Part shown: in pieces, positions 8,814 through 17,110 of the stretch | How positions within the stretch are numbered: the first letter of the stretch is position 1 | Layout: the number at the start of each line of letters is the position of its first letter | Source: Fibrobacterota bacterium | Lineage (GTDB): Bacteria; Fibrobacterota; Fibrobacteria; UBA5070 | NCBI GenBank assembly: GCA_016715065.1 | Contig: JADKBN010000026.1 | Location: forward strand, 1-25,844 | Reading direction: 5' to 3' | Length of the DNA stretch: 25,844 nt | Notes under the pieces: generated by a model | What the model was told of the DNA's origin: nothing | The model's input: only the letters and a program-made list of their open reading frames with translations | Database searches by the model: none | Made by a program: the position numbers and the translations under genes

Positions 8814-9863
8814 TCACCTTGGGTTCTGAAGCAGGCGGCTGTCGACATTCCGCTCGATCCAGCGAAGCGGCTTCAAATCCAAAACGATCGCGACGACTTT
8901 CAATACCGCGAAATCGATCAGCCAGCCCACCAGGAAGATGGCGACCGCGAACGCGGGGATGTAGACGACCACCTCCCAGGGCTGGTGGACGAATTTCGGA
9001 ACCCATTTTTGGATCACGAGTTCGCGGAACCGTTCGTTGTCGTGCAGCAGGTAGATTCCGAACACCGAGGTAGAAACTGTCCGCGCGTGCTTCCATTGCC
9101 AAGGTGCGCGCACGAACAGAAGGAACAGGGCGATGGCCGAGAGGATGATGAGCGGGTTTTCGTAGGAGAACAGGCTCCAGGCGGCGGAAGGATGGTGACG
9201 GAACAATGCCAAGCTGGGAAGGAACACCCCGACCCCGCAGGCCACAAGTGCGAACAGGCAGTGGTGTGGCCTCAATTTTTTCAGGATGGATTCGAATCTC
9301 CGAAGGGAATGCCCCAACACGTACATCGTGATCATCTGCACCAAGCCGTGATCGGTGCCCATGAAGGATGAGAGCCGACCGGCGAATCCAAGACCGCAAA
9401 CGACGAGGAGGAGGGTCCCGAGAAATGAAGCCAGTTCTCGATCACTCAAGGAGTCAATCAGCCGGTTCAAAAACGGTGACAAACCCATCAAGGCGAGATA
9501 AACCACTAAAAACCAGTACAGAAAGATTGACGCATACGGAGCGTTCCAGCCCACCAGCCTGAATACAACCACGATCCCGACCGAGTAGACGATGGCTTGC
9601 AGGAGGAACTGACTGAGGCTTCTGGCTTTCAGGCGGATTCCGAAGTATCCCGAGATCAGGATGAAGCAATTGACCGCCCCCACCACGAAGGAATTCAGGA
9701 AAAGCTCTGCCGCGACCATGGAGGGATTGCCCGTCGACTGTCCGAAGAACAGCCTGGAGAGCCCAAGGCCATGCACCAGAAGATGATGCGTGATGATCAT
9801 CAGCATCAACAGGATACGCAGGATTTCAGGTCCTGTTTGACGGAGTGGTTCAGCTTTGGACAT
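8814..9863 (-). CDS. membrane acyltransferase, acyltransferase family 3 type
   Basis: The protein of about 349 residues has many hydrophobic segments. Near the N-terminus it has EILRILLMLMIITHHLL, where the paired His residues sit as in the OafA/NodX (Acyl_transf_3) family, and then FILISGYFGIRLK, the family's second landmark. These enzymes move acetyl or similar groups onto surface sugars at the inner membrane. The start is set at ATG 9863 (MSKAEPLRQTGPE). An upstream in-frame ATG at 9920 would overlap the hairpin that probably ends the esterase transcript. The frame is intact. The stop lies 34 bases from the convergent small gene. Confidence 0.8.
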   Translation of the reverse strand: MSKAEPLRQTGPEILRILLMLMIITHHLLVHGLGLSRLFFGQSTGNPSMVAAELFLNSFVVGAVNCFILISGYFGIRLKARSLSQFLLQAIVYSVGIVVVFRLVGWNAPYASIFLYWFLVVYLALMGLSPFLNRLIDSLSDRELASFLGTLLLVVCGLGFAGRLSSFMGTDHGLVQMITMYVLGHSLRRFESILKKLRPHHCLFALVACGVGVFLPSLALFRHHPSAAWSLFSYENPLIILSAIALFLLFVRAPWQWKHARTVSTSVFGIYLLHDNERFRELVIQKWVPKFVHQPWEVVVYIPAFAVAIFLVGWLIDFAVLKVVAIVLDLKPLRWIERNVDSRLLQNPR

Positions 9864-9903
9864 GAGGGCGGTTCCATCGAAGGGAGACTGCGTGAGGGTA
9901 AAA

Positions 9904-9935
9904 CCTAGAAACCACCCCATTGAGTAGGTTCTAGG
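9904..9935 (-). terminator. possible terminator after the esterase gene
   Basis: CCTAGAAACC pairs with GGTTCTAGG with one bulge around a 13-base loop; on the minus strand four T residues follow. It is weaker than, and unrelated in sequence to, the GGCCCGA-type terminators of the neighbouring genes. Confidence 0.45.
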
Positions 9936-9959
9936 CGCGGTTGCTCGGCCCAGACATCT

Positions 9960-11030
9960 TCAAGGCGCCATGTGCGTGCCTTGCCACAGGCGCCCATCCG
10001 GAAGGCGGGCCTGGAGGAACAGGGTCTTGCCGCGCAGGGCGACAGGGCTGCGGACAAATTCCGACGCAGCGAGGGTGCCGGTGCGGCCGGCGGCGGTGGA
10101 CCAGCGGATGGGGAGGTTGGGGTGGCTCGCGGCGATCTGGCCCAAGCTCCGAGGGGTTTGTTTGGGGGATGGCATCAGTGCATCCGAGCCAGATCGATCA
10201 TATGCGATCCAAGCCTCTCCAAAATCACGTCCAACATCCAGAACGCCCTGAGAATTGAAATGTGCCAACTCGTTCAGCCCTCCCGGTGAAACGGAATCAC
10301 TGGCTGTTTTCTCCACAAACAAGGAGTTGGGGATTTCTGATTGAGCATCTTCTTGGGCTTTCTGGACGATGTCTCCGAAGACCCAAATCGGTTGATGGGT
10401 GGATGTGTTGAGGTTGTTCGCAATCTTCCCGTAGATGAATGGCAGTTTTGATGCATTCAAATCACGCCGAATATTCTTCACGAACGCTTTTAGATTCTCT
10501 TTGTAGGATTGTGCATCTTCCAGAACAACCGCATCAGCCTCTCCTTGCATCCAGAAAAATCCTGCAAGTCGATAAGAAATATTGCGCTTGTCCAATATGG
10601 CTATTGCTTCGTTGACCGTTTCCAGAAAAGTTGAATCATAAACTCGATTCCCAGGGTGCCAAAATTTCGCCAAGCTCGTTCCGCCATAAGCTGTCTTGAT
10701 GAAGTAAATCGTTTCGTCTGGGTATTCTTTCGCCAGAGTTTCCGCTAAGCCTATTTCTGGGCCGAATCGTTGAGGGACCCAACTCTCGATATGGGTATTG
10801 TATTTCGTCATCACTTGCCAGTCTTCCTGGAGGGGTTCATAACTTTCTACCGCTCTAAAAATTTGAAAATTCGGGGGCAAGACAAATGAGACCAAGTCCG
10901 GAACTTTCCCAGATCCGCTCATATTTGATTGCCCTGCGAGAATGAAAACATTGGCTGGCTCAGCGAATGCAAAAAGTGTATTCATTAGGATGGCGGGAAT
11001 GATTTTATGCAAAAGCAAGTTATCCACCAA
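9960..11030 (-). CDS. secreted SASA/CE6-type esterase with shared C-terminal module (P0)
   Basis: The 356-residue protein starts at TTG 11030 or GTG 11027, which is needed to include the signal peptide (LLLHKIIPAILMNTLFAFA). The catalytic domain (about 27-270) carries FILAGQSNMSGSG with nucleophile Ser35, FFWMQGEAD (158-166) and HFNSQG with His257; Glu254 sits where the family usually has Asp. SASA/CE6 enzymes remove acetyl groups from sialic acid or xylan; xylan or another plant polysaccharide fits this lineage better. Residues about 305-356 are the module shared with P1-P4 (TLFLQARLPDGRLWQGTH). The catalytic part is clearly AT-richer than the C-terminal module. A 21-bp element lies 200 bases upstream. 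Confidence 0.85.
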   Translation of the reverse strand: MVDNLLLHKIIPAILMNTLFAFAEPANVFILAGQSNMSGSGKVPDLVSFVLPPNFQIFRAVESYEPLQEDWQVMTKYNTHIESWVPQRFGPEIGLAETLAKEYPDETIYFIKTAYGGTSLAKFWHPGNRVYDSTFLETVNEAIAILDKRNISYRLAGFFWMQGEADAVVLEDAQSYKENLKAFVKNIRRDLNASKLPFIYGKIANNLNTSTHQPIWVFGDIVQKAQEDAQSEIPNSLFVEKTASDSVSPGGLNELAHFNSQGVLDVGRDFGEAWIAYDRSGSDALMPSPKQTPRSLGQIAASHPNLPIRWSTAAGRTGTLAASEFVRSPVALRGKTLFLQARLPDGRLWQGTHMAP

Positions 11031-11230
11031 TTTCTGTTTGGGTTTGGTTGTTGTCTCTTAGACTGAGTTTTGTGTATGATTCGAAAGCCTCCATGAGGGC
11101 ATGGCAGCTTCATTCGGTGCGCAGTTCATTAGCGATTCGCGGCGCCGATTCTGGTGGCACGAATTGGTCAAATCAAATGACAGTTGGGCTTGTTTTGGTT
11201 TCTAGAATATACGGCAAATGTGCTCAGGGA
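11031..11230 (-). other. long leader or intergenic region before the esterase
   Basis: About 200 AT-rich bases lie between the shared 21-bp element and the esterase start. No convincing gene or hairpin was seen, and the sequence does not resemble the leaders of P1 or P3. Confidence 0.4.
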
Positions 11231-11251
11231 ATTGGGCATGATCTGTAGAAC
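11231..11251 (-). promoter_or_regulatory. shared 21-bp upstream element, copy before P0
   Basis: On the minus strand it reads GTTCTACAGATCATGCCC followed by AAT, identical to copies before P1 and P3. It lies 37 bases downstream of the A/T tract of the P1 terminator. It is probably a promoter part or an operator. Confidence 0.6.
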
Positions 11252-11288
11252 CGGATTCGATCAATCACTGACAGATGGATTTGGTTAT

Positions 11289-11322
11289 AAAAAAGCCCGA
11301 CCCTCCGGCTGGAGGATCGGGC
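11289..11322 (-). terminator. rho-independent terminator of P1
   Basis: On the minus strand GCCCGATCCTCC pairs with GGAGGGTCGGGC around a 4-base loop, followed by six T residues. It starts 22 bases after the P1 stop and belongs to the repeated GGCCCGA family. Confidence 0.9.
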
Positions 11323-11344
11323 CTTCGAAGGATTAACCAACAGA

Positions 11345-12793
11345 TCAAGGCACCACGTGCGTGCCTTGCCAGAGACGCCCGTCGGGGAGGCGGGCAAGGA
11401 GGAATAGGGCCTTGCCGCGCAGAGCGGCAGGGCTGCTGACAAATTCCGACGCGGCGAGGGTGCCGGTGCGGCCGGCGGCGGTGGACCAGCGGATAGGGGT
11501 ATTCGGGAATTGTTCAGAGATTTCCACCCAGCTGGCCTGAATGGTGCGGCCTTTGAACAGAGTCGATGCATCACCAGGCGGAACGATCCTCACCAATTGC
11601 ACTGTATAGCCAGGTGTATTCACCACACTGGTTCCAGAATAAACGCAGTTCCCAATGCAGGAATTGTCCATGCGAAGAAGGCTTGCCAATTGGTTGTCCT
11701 TGCGAGTGATCTCCAGCCTGGCCACGGAATTGCCATCCCAAACGCTCCGGCTCCATGAGTGGTTCGAAACTCCACCCGACCTGCCTTTAGACAGGTCCTC
11801 CCAACGTGCAATCCAGCCCTCCTCCAAAGGGGGGAGATCGGAGGCGATCCCGAAGGATTGCCCTCGCTCAGGATGGAACCGGTAATGCAACGTATCGACA
11901 ACAGCATTCCTCCAAGTCGTATCACCAGGGATCCCGTAGTGAGTGCTCATGACTCCGGGCGTTCTCGTCTGCTGGATGGATACGGTTTTCCAACCGGCGG
12001 TGTCTCGCCCCGGATCGAGAACCCGCCAACGGACCTGTTCCAAGTAGTCACTGTTGTAGGCGGGGATGAGATCGATGTTGAACGGGGTCGCACCCGGCTT
12101 CTCAACTTTCATGATCCAATGGATTTCCGTGTTGATCGCGGGGATCTTCAGGGCATCCCGGGGAGGAGCGACCGTCTGGTTGTTGTGGGAAACCAATCTC
12201 CAATCCCAACCGCGACTGTTCCAAGGATACGTCACAGCGTTTTCCAATCCATGAGCGTCGCTCCAAGCATGGATGGGAAGGGGGACCGAATGGCGGTCCG
12301 GACTAATCGACAGAGGATAGCCGGCATTGGGGTTCCATGGATCGATCCAGTCGACGGAATTGGAGTCGACCGAAACACGGGATCTTCCGGAGGTGTCGAT
12401 CCGTCCGGCGCGCTGGAAAGGCTCCAGGGAGGATGCTTCTCCCCAGACGGAGGAGGTGTCGTTGCCCAAGATCACCACACCCGTGTCATCCGCACGGCGC
12501 GGCTCCAGTTCCCACCTCAAGAAGCGCGATTGCCGCAACCAAGTCTGGCGCCCGCTTGGACGCACCAGGATCTTGGCGGTGTCGGATTCCTTCAGGAGCG
12601 AGTCCCTGACGACGAGGGTCCACACCCTCCCAAGAGAAATGCTGTGGGAATCCACCACCACTGCCGATCGGTAGGTGAGATCCAGGTTGTCTCGGTTGGT
12701 GACCTGCCACACCCACGATTCCCCGATGTGCAGCGGGATGGCGGCGGAGAACGAGGCAGCGCAGAGGATGGGGAGCAGGGCTTTGCGGAACAT
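11345..12793 (-). CDS. secreted paralogous protein P1, unknown function
   Basis: The 482-residue protein starts at ATG 12793 with GGAGG 5 bases upstream. The signal peptide is MFRKALLPILCAASFSA. Residues about 18-100 form the family's N-terminal block (IPLHIGESWVWQVTNRD, then VWTLVVRDSL and WLRQSRFLRWELEP). A VWGEAS motif follows near 135. The middle (about 140-430) is Trp-rich and divergent, with WDWRLVSHNN and RGQSFG as family landmarks. The last 52 residues are the shared module (PIRWSTAAGRTGTLAASEF ... ARLPDGRLWQGTH). The frame is intact. No enzyme motif is recognised. It is probably exported, and the C-terminal module may be a sorting or anchoring signal; that is inference. It has its own leader and terminator. 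Confidence 0.8.
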   Translation of the reverse strand: MFRKALLPILCAASFSAAIPLHIGESWVWQVTNRDNLDLTYRSAVVVDSHSISLGRVWTLVVRDSLLKESDTAKILVRPSGRQTWLRQSRFLRWELEPRRADDTGVVILGNDTSSVWGEASSLEPFQRAGRIDTSGRSRVSVDSNSVDWIDPWNPNAGYPLSISPDRHSVPLPIHAWSDAHGLENAVTYPWNSRGWDWRLVSHNNQTVAPPRDALKIPAINTEIHWIMKVEKPGATPFNIDLIPAYNSDYLEQVRWRVLDPGRDTAGWKTVSIQQTRTPGVMSTHYGIPGDTTWRNAVVDTLHYRFHPERGQSFGIASDLPPLEEGWIARWEDLSKGRSGGVSNHSWSRSVWDGNSVARLEITRKDNQLASLLRMDNSCIGNCVYSGTSVVNTPGYTVQLVRIVPPGDASTLFKGRTIQASWVEISEQFPNTPIRWSTAAGRTGTLAASEFVSSPAALRGKALFLLARLPDGRLWQGTHVVP

Positions 12794-12802
12794 GGGAGCC
12801 TC

Positions 12803-12872
12803 CAAACGGGACGCCGACAGGTGCGATGCCCGTTTGCAGAAAGTACGCCCAATCTGGCTGCGCGATTGGGCA
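12803..12872 (-). promoter_or_regulatory. structured 5' leader of P1
   Basis: Two inverted repeats are seen in the leader: GCCCAAT with ATTGGGC (12848-12872, 11-base loop), and CAAACGGG with CCCGTTTG (12803-12836, 18-base loop). The 3' arm of the second ends in the first G of the GGAGG ribosome site. Most of this sequence recurs before P3. Confidence 0.5.
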
Positions 12873-12886
12873 TGATCTGTAGAACA
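12866..12886 (-). promoter_or_regulatory. shared 21-bp upstream element, copy before P1
   Basis: Identical to the copies at 11231 and 16109. It ends 72 bases before the P1 start codon and lies 35 bases from the P2 terminator tract. Confidence 0.6.
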
Positions 12887-12921
12887 AGTTTTGTCGGCCA
12901 GAGTCGATGGGATCGCGACGA

Positions 12922-12956
12922 AAAAGGCCCGACCCTCCGTTTGGAGGATCGGGCCT
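12922..12956 (-). terminator. rho-independent terminator of P2
   Basis: GGCCCGATCCTCC pairs with GGAGGGTCGGGCC (one mismatch, 4-base loop), followed on the minus strand by five T residues, 20 bases after the P2 stop. Confidence 0.9.
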
Positions 12957-12976
12957 TGGAAAGAGTCAAGCAAAGG

Positions 12977-14415
12977 TCAGGGCATTACATGCGTGCCTTG
13001 CCACAAGCGGCCATCCGGCAGGCGCGCCTGGAGGAACAGGGTCTTGCCGCGCAGAGCGGCAGGGCTGCGGACAAATTCCGACGCCGCCATGGTGCCGGTG
13101 CGGCCGGAGGCGGTGGACCAGCGGACTGGGGTGTTGGGGAACTCCAATGCCAAGGAGCCAAGGGTATGGATCGATTTCGGCAGAGCTTTCGGGTGAACAC
13201 CTGTTCCTGAGCTGTCCTTGGGAGCAACAACACTCAAGAGCCTAAACTCGCTAGAGGAGGAGATTGCGCTCTGTAAACCCAAGAAAAAGGTCTGTTCATT
13301 CGATGCGGACCAAATATCGAGCTGGCCGCGACTCTGGGTAATGGAACGCAAAAAAATAACTTTGTCCTGAGAATAATGATTATCAGTCCAAGCCAATTGT
13401 GTAGTGTAAGAACTATCGAGGTGGATTGTGCTTTCCCATCGTGAGATCCAGCTTTGCTGTGGCCAAGGAAAAAGTGAATCGGTGGAGAATGATTGCCCGA
13501 AATAGGGATTGATTCGAACGTGGACAAGTTGCTCGGACAAGACGACGCAGGGACTATCAATGATTTGTCCTTGAGGGGAGGAGTCTGTGATGAGCAATGT
13601 TCGACCGCAGCTGGTCAGGCTCGACTGAATTTCGATCCTTAACCAGTCAGTGGAGTCAGGCAGGCGTTCCTTCAGCACCCAGCGGAGGAATTTCTTGCTT
13701 TTCATGTCCATCCAGCTAATCTCGGTACCAAGAGCAGGGATTCGCACTGAATCCCGGAAGCGATTCAGTGTTCTGTCATTGTGTTTGACCAGCCTCCACT
13801 CGATTCCCAAGCCGGTCATTGCAGAAAAGCGATCATTAAATGTGGGGAAAGGGAACACGACTGCGCGTTCAACTCCGAGGGAATCGCTCCAAACATGTTG
13901 TGTGGCTGGGAATATGATTTCTCTGGCATTGAGGGGAGGAATGAATTTTCCGGAATCACCGATCCATCCATGCCGGAACGACAGACTGATTTCGTGGTTG
14001 CTGCGGAAGGATTTATTTTAAGATAAGAGCTACAATCGATTCCCCGGGCAAAGCCTGCCTCGCCCCAATGTCTGGAGGTATCGTTTCCGACGATTACAAC
14101 ATCTGAATCTTGTTTGCTATATGGACCCGGCTCCCAAGAAAGGAGCATTGAACCTCGCAACCATCTCTGGTGGCCTTTGTCTGAGACAAAGATTTTGGCC
14201 GTATCCTGAGATCCTTGCATGGAATCGCGCGCAAGCAGCGTCCAGACCTTGCCTTGGGTGACGCTTTGGGAATCGATCACCGTCACCGATCGATAGGTGA
14301 GGTCCATATTGTTGCGGTTGGTGACCTGCCACACCCACGATTCCCCCATTTTCAGGGGGATAGCGGCGGCGAAGGTGGCGGCGCAGAGAAGGGGGAACAG
14401 GGCTTTGCGGAACAT
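12977..14415 (-). CDS. secreted paralogous protein P2 (one frame break)
   Basis: The ATG at 14415 has GGAGG 6 bases upstream. The signal peptide MFRKALFPLLCAATFAA and the N-terminal block (IPLKMGESWVWQVTNRNN, VWTLLARDSM, HWGEAG) match P1. The frame changes near 14010-14025, beside an A/T-rich run; after that the other frame reads SNHEISLSFRHGWIGDSG, then HVWSDSLGVERAVVFPF and WRLVKHNDRTLNRFRDS, which align with P1. The end is the shared module (FLQARLPDGRLWQGTH). The middle is AT-richer than the two ends. The gene starts only 68 bases after the P3 stop with no terminator or 21-bp element between, so P3 and P2 are probably one transcript. One indel error would explain the break. Confidence 0.75.
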
Positions 14416-14483
14416 GGGAGGCCTCCACGAGAGGATTGACGGAATCGCTCCGTACTTGGCGATGGGAAAAGCTTGGTTCTGGA

Positions 14484-16037
14484 TCATCGCATCCATTGAG
14501 TTTCACGCCAGATCTGACCATCGGGAAGGCGAGCTTCAAGAATCAGGACTTGTCCACGAAACCCGTTGGACAGCCTGACGAATTCGCCAGCCAACAGACT
14601 GCCCGAGCGACCAGAGAGCGTGCTCCAGCGGATGGGGGTGGCCGGGGAGAGTTTTGCAATGCTGGACAAATTGTAGGTAGGGCGTGGGCGAATGGATATC
14701 TTGCTGGAGTCCTGCAGAATCCATGATTGACTTTTTTGAAATTGAACTTTAGACGCAAAGGATAGCTTATTGTGGCTTTGGCCATTATCATTGGAGGAAA
14801 GGTGATGCGATGAATCGTTGAGCCCATTTGCGAAATCCTTCGCATTTTCTTGGATTTCAAAGCCATCGAGGGAACGCCATTTTAGGTGGGTTGTTGAGGT
14901 TTGTAGCGAGGAGTCACCCAAGCGGAATCCTTCGCCCCAATATCGAACCCATCTTCGAATGAAATGCTGATCGAACCCTGCGTTTTGAAAAAATTGGCCT
15001 GTGCGACGATTGATTCGGAGGTGAAGGGTGAGATCCGTACGGACAAGAAGAGAGTCCAGGTTGGCGGAAGACTCGTTTGTAGGGCCCATCATGGCTTTGG
15101 GGGCCATTAGCCAAGTTTGCGCAAGGATTTTACGCTGATAGGATTTCTGTTCGCGAATTCCTATGCGCAGCCACAATCCGGAATCGGGCTTCTGGGAAAT
15201 GATGTCCCACTGGATCAATCCGCTATCTGTGATTTGTAGACTTGATCCGTTAGAATACCACATGCCGGAGAGGTAGCTTTCGCTGAATCTCGAGTTCTGG
15301 AAATTCCAGACGAATTTGCTGTTTTGGCCAGGAATATTGAAACCAGAAGATTTCGGATCCCCTACTTGATTTCCATGTTGGACCAATTCCCATTCCATTC
15401 GATGAGTGAGGAGGGGAGCTTGAAATCTTGTCTTGAACAAGCCATCGGGCCTTTTGAATAGGGAGTCTCTGAACGTATTTACCTGGCTCATCTCTCCATC
15501 GAATTTTTCAAGACCACGATCCGCCGACCATTTTCCACGAGGCGCAGGGAAGGTGTCTACTGGCGGGCTTGGGAAGTATCTGGCATTCGGATCATTTGAA
15601 GGGATTGTTGTAAAGACCAGGCCAGAGGGGAGGAAGACGGTGAGGGAATGCCGCGGATTGGCCAAGGTGGAAGCCTCCCCCCACGAATAGGTCGTATCCG
15701 ATTCCACGATTTCTGCAGTATCCGGGTTGGAATCGCTTGGGGGTGGTTGAAGCTCAAATCGAAGAAAGCTCGAAATTTTCAACCAACGTTGCTTGCCATC
15801 ACGACGTTCGAAGATCATGCCGGTGTCGCATGCGCTGGACAAGGTGTCGCAGCCCTGGATCTGCCAGAGGGTTCCTTCGGGAATGAGGCGAGAACCAATC
15901 ACGGTTCCGCGATGGAAGGCCAAGGTGGTGCTATCTCGGTCACACACCTGCCACACCCACGATTCCCCCATTTTCAAGGGGATGGCGGCGGCAACCGTTG
16001 CGGCGCAGAGAAGGGGGAACAGGGCTTTGCGGAACAT
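14484..16037 (-). CDS. secreted paralogous protein P3, divergent member
   Basis: The 517-residue protein starts at ATG 16037 with GGAGG 5 bases upstream and an intact frame. The signal peptide is almost identical to P2. The N-terminal block (IPLKMGESWVWQVCDRDS) is recognisable but more divergent and has Cys residues at VCDRD, GCDTL and SACDTG. YSWGEAST follows near 135. The middle is AT-rich and unlike P1 or P2, apart from WELVQHGNQ and the RINRRTGQFF region. The C-terminal module is the most divergent copy (TPIRWSTLSGRSGSLLAGEF ... EARLPDGQIWRETQ). It is the first gene of the probable P3-P2 unit and carries the shared leader. No function is recognised. Confidence 0.78.
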   Translation of the reverse strand: MFRKALFPLLCAATVAAAIPLKMGESWVWQVCDRDSTTLAFHRGTVIGSRLIPEGTLWQIQGCDTLSSACDTGMIFERRDGKQRWLKISSFLRFELQPPPSDSNPDTAEIVESDTTYSWGEASTLANPRHSLTVFLPSGLVFTTIPSNDPNARYFPSPPVDTFPAPRGKWSADRGLEKFDGEMSQVNTFRDSLFKRPDGLFKTRFQAPLLTHRMEWELVQHGNQVGDPKSSGFNIPGQNSKFVWNFQNSRFSESYLSGMWYSNGSSLQITDSGLIQWDIISQKPDSGLWLRIGIREQKSYQRKILAQTWLMAPKAMMGPTNESSANLDSLLVRTDLTLHLRINRRTGQFFQNAGFDQHFIRRWVRYWGEGFRLGDSSLQTSTTHLKWRSLDGFEIQENAKDFANGLNDSSHHLSSNDNGQSHNKLSFASKVQFQKSQSWILQDSSKISIRPRPTYNLSSIAKLSPATPIRWSTLSGRSGSLLAGEFVRLSNGFRGQVLILEARLPDGQIWRETQWMR

Positions 16038-16045
16038 GGGAGCCT

Positions 16046-16115
16046 CCAACCGGGACGCTGGCAGATGCTGTGCCCGTTTGGAGAAGGTATGCCCGATCTG
16101 GATGCGCGATTGGGC
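16046..16115 (-). promoter_or_regulatory. structured 5' leader of P3
   Basis: The leader is largely the same as that of P1. Its repeats are GCCCAAT with ATCGGGC (16091-16115, one A-C mismatch) and CCAAACGGG with CCCGGTTGG (16046-16081, one mismatch), the second again running into the GGAGG site. Confidence 0.45.
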
Positions 16116-16129
16116 ATGATCTGTAGAAC
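16109..16129 (-). promoter_or_regulatory. shared 21-bp upstream element, copy before P3
   Basis: Identical to the copies at 11231 and 12866. It ends 71 bases before the P3 start and lies 34 bases from the P4 terminator tract. Confidence 0.6.
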
Positions 16130-16163
16130 AGGCCAGGGCAACCGACTGCGATCAGGTCGCAAC

Positions 16164-16198
16164 AAAAAGGCCCGACCCTCGGTTTGGAGGATCGGGCC
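16164..16198 (-). terminator. rho-independent terminator of P4
   Basis: GGCCCGATCCTC pairs with GAGGGTCGGGCC with one mismatch, followed on the minus strand by five T residues, 21 bases after the P4 stop. With its flanks it is identical over about 39 bases to the terminator at 22145. Confidence 0.9.
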
Positions 16199-16219
16199 TC
16201 TAGCATTGGCGAGCCTCGC

Positions 16220-16871
16220 TCACGGCATCACGTGAGTGCCTTGCCAGAGGCGCCCGTCGAGGAGGCGGGCCTGGAGGAACAGGGTCTGGCCGCGCAAGGT
16301 GGCAGGTGTGCGGACAAATTCCGACGCTGCCATGGTGCCGGTGCGGCCCGAGGCGGTGGAGCGGATGGGAGTGTTCGGGAAGGTGTAGGCGAGGTTCTTC
16401 AAGCTGGAAATTTCCGAGGCCTTGGAGCGGATGGCCAAGGGGGGCTCCGTGCCTGGCGGGAGGTTTTCTATTAGCTGGTAGAAGGTTCGCCGCTTGGATT
16501 CGCTATAGCGCAACTGATCGGCATACTCAACGAGGAAGCTCTTTAATTGCGAATTCTCGCGGACTACTTGCGAGGAATCAGTGAATCTGTAATTCATCAC
16601 AAAGGCGGCATATAAATTGTCATAAGCCCAGGATCGGCTCGAGAGGATGCCGGTATTACTGGGTGGTGGATCATTCCAGTGAAGGAACCATCCATCCAGG
16701 AATTTAGGGCGCTCATTGAATTCGGGGGGAGCTGGGTAGTTCTCGCCGAAAGATTGCCCCCTGCCCGCATGAAGCCTCAAGCGGGACTTTTGAAGGGTGT
16801 CGCAAACAGTTGTGTCGATTTGGACCAGCTGGCATTGGTCAGGTTTGAGGCTATCGGAACATCTCACGGTA
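16220..16871 (-). pseudogene. P4, 3' portion, separated by an IS66 insertion
   Basis: This part encodes the second half of P4: TVRCSDSLKPDQCQLVQIDT, the RGQSFG landmark, WFLHWNDPPPSN, and the shared C-terminal module (TLFLQARLLDGRLWQGTH) with a small deletion (PIRSTASGRTG, lacking the usual W). The frame is open from the insertion edge to the stop. Removing the insertion and one copy of the 8-bp duplication joins it in frame to the segment at 19151, giving VAHKNSSCSHTVRCSDSL. Confidence 0.8.
16864..16871 (+). repeat. left target-site duplication of the IS66 element
   Basis: TCACGGTA immediately left of the element is repeated exactly at 19151-19158. Eight bases is the known duplication length of the IS66 family. 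Confidence 0.92.
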
Positions 16872-16894
16872 GTAAGCCCTCGGTGATCCCCTCT
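16872..16894 (+). repeat. left terminal inverted repeat of the IS66 element
   Basis: It reads GTAAGCCCTCGGTGATCCCC and three further bases. It pairs with 19128-19150 at 22 of 23 positions. Confidence 0.92.
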
Positions 16895-16950
16895 CCCCAC
16901 GCTTGCTTTGTGAGTTGATTCTTCCGCGATTGCCCTATCGAGGAGGAATC

Positions 16951-17110
16951 ATGGACGTCTTTTCGCACATACCCAAGTACACGCCGCAACCACTTGGCTT
17001 GCCAGCTCGAAGGCGATGCGACATCGTCTACGCGAGCGCCTGCTGCCTTCGGGAGCTCGCCGCGCATCGAATTCGTCGAGGTGGTCATCGAGTGGGAAGA
17101 GGTGGCCTGA
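16951..17110 (+). pseudogene. short or broken tnpA-like frame of the IS66 element
   Basis: The ATG at 16951 has a strong GAGGAGG site, but its frame runs straight on into tnpB. In the neighbouring frame the end reads SSPRIEFVEVVIEWEEVA with a TGA that overlaps the tnpB ATG (TGATG), the usual tnpA-tnpB junction in IS66. Only about 53 codons fit, roughly half a normal TnpA, so the gene is truncated and needs one frame change to be read. TnpA is an accessory transposition protein. Confidence 0.5.

Noticed and set aside
8425..9399. Minus-strand open frame in another frame of the acyltransferase
   Set aside because: Arg/Pro/Ser-rich shadow; the acyltransferase frame has membrane segments and family motifs.
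11759..13210. 483-codon plus-strand open frame across P1 and the P2 end
   Set aside because: It lies antisense to clear protein homologues and crosses a terminator and the P1 leader.
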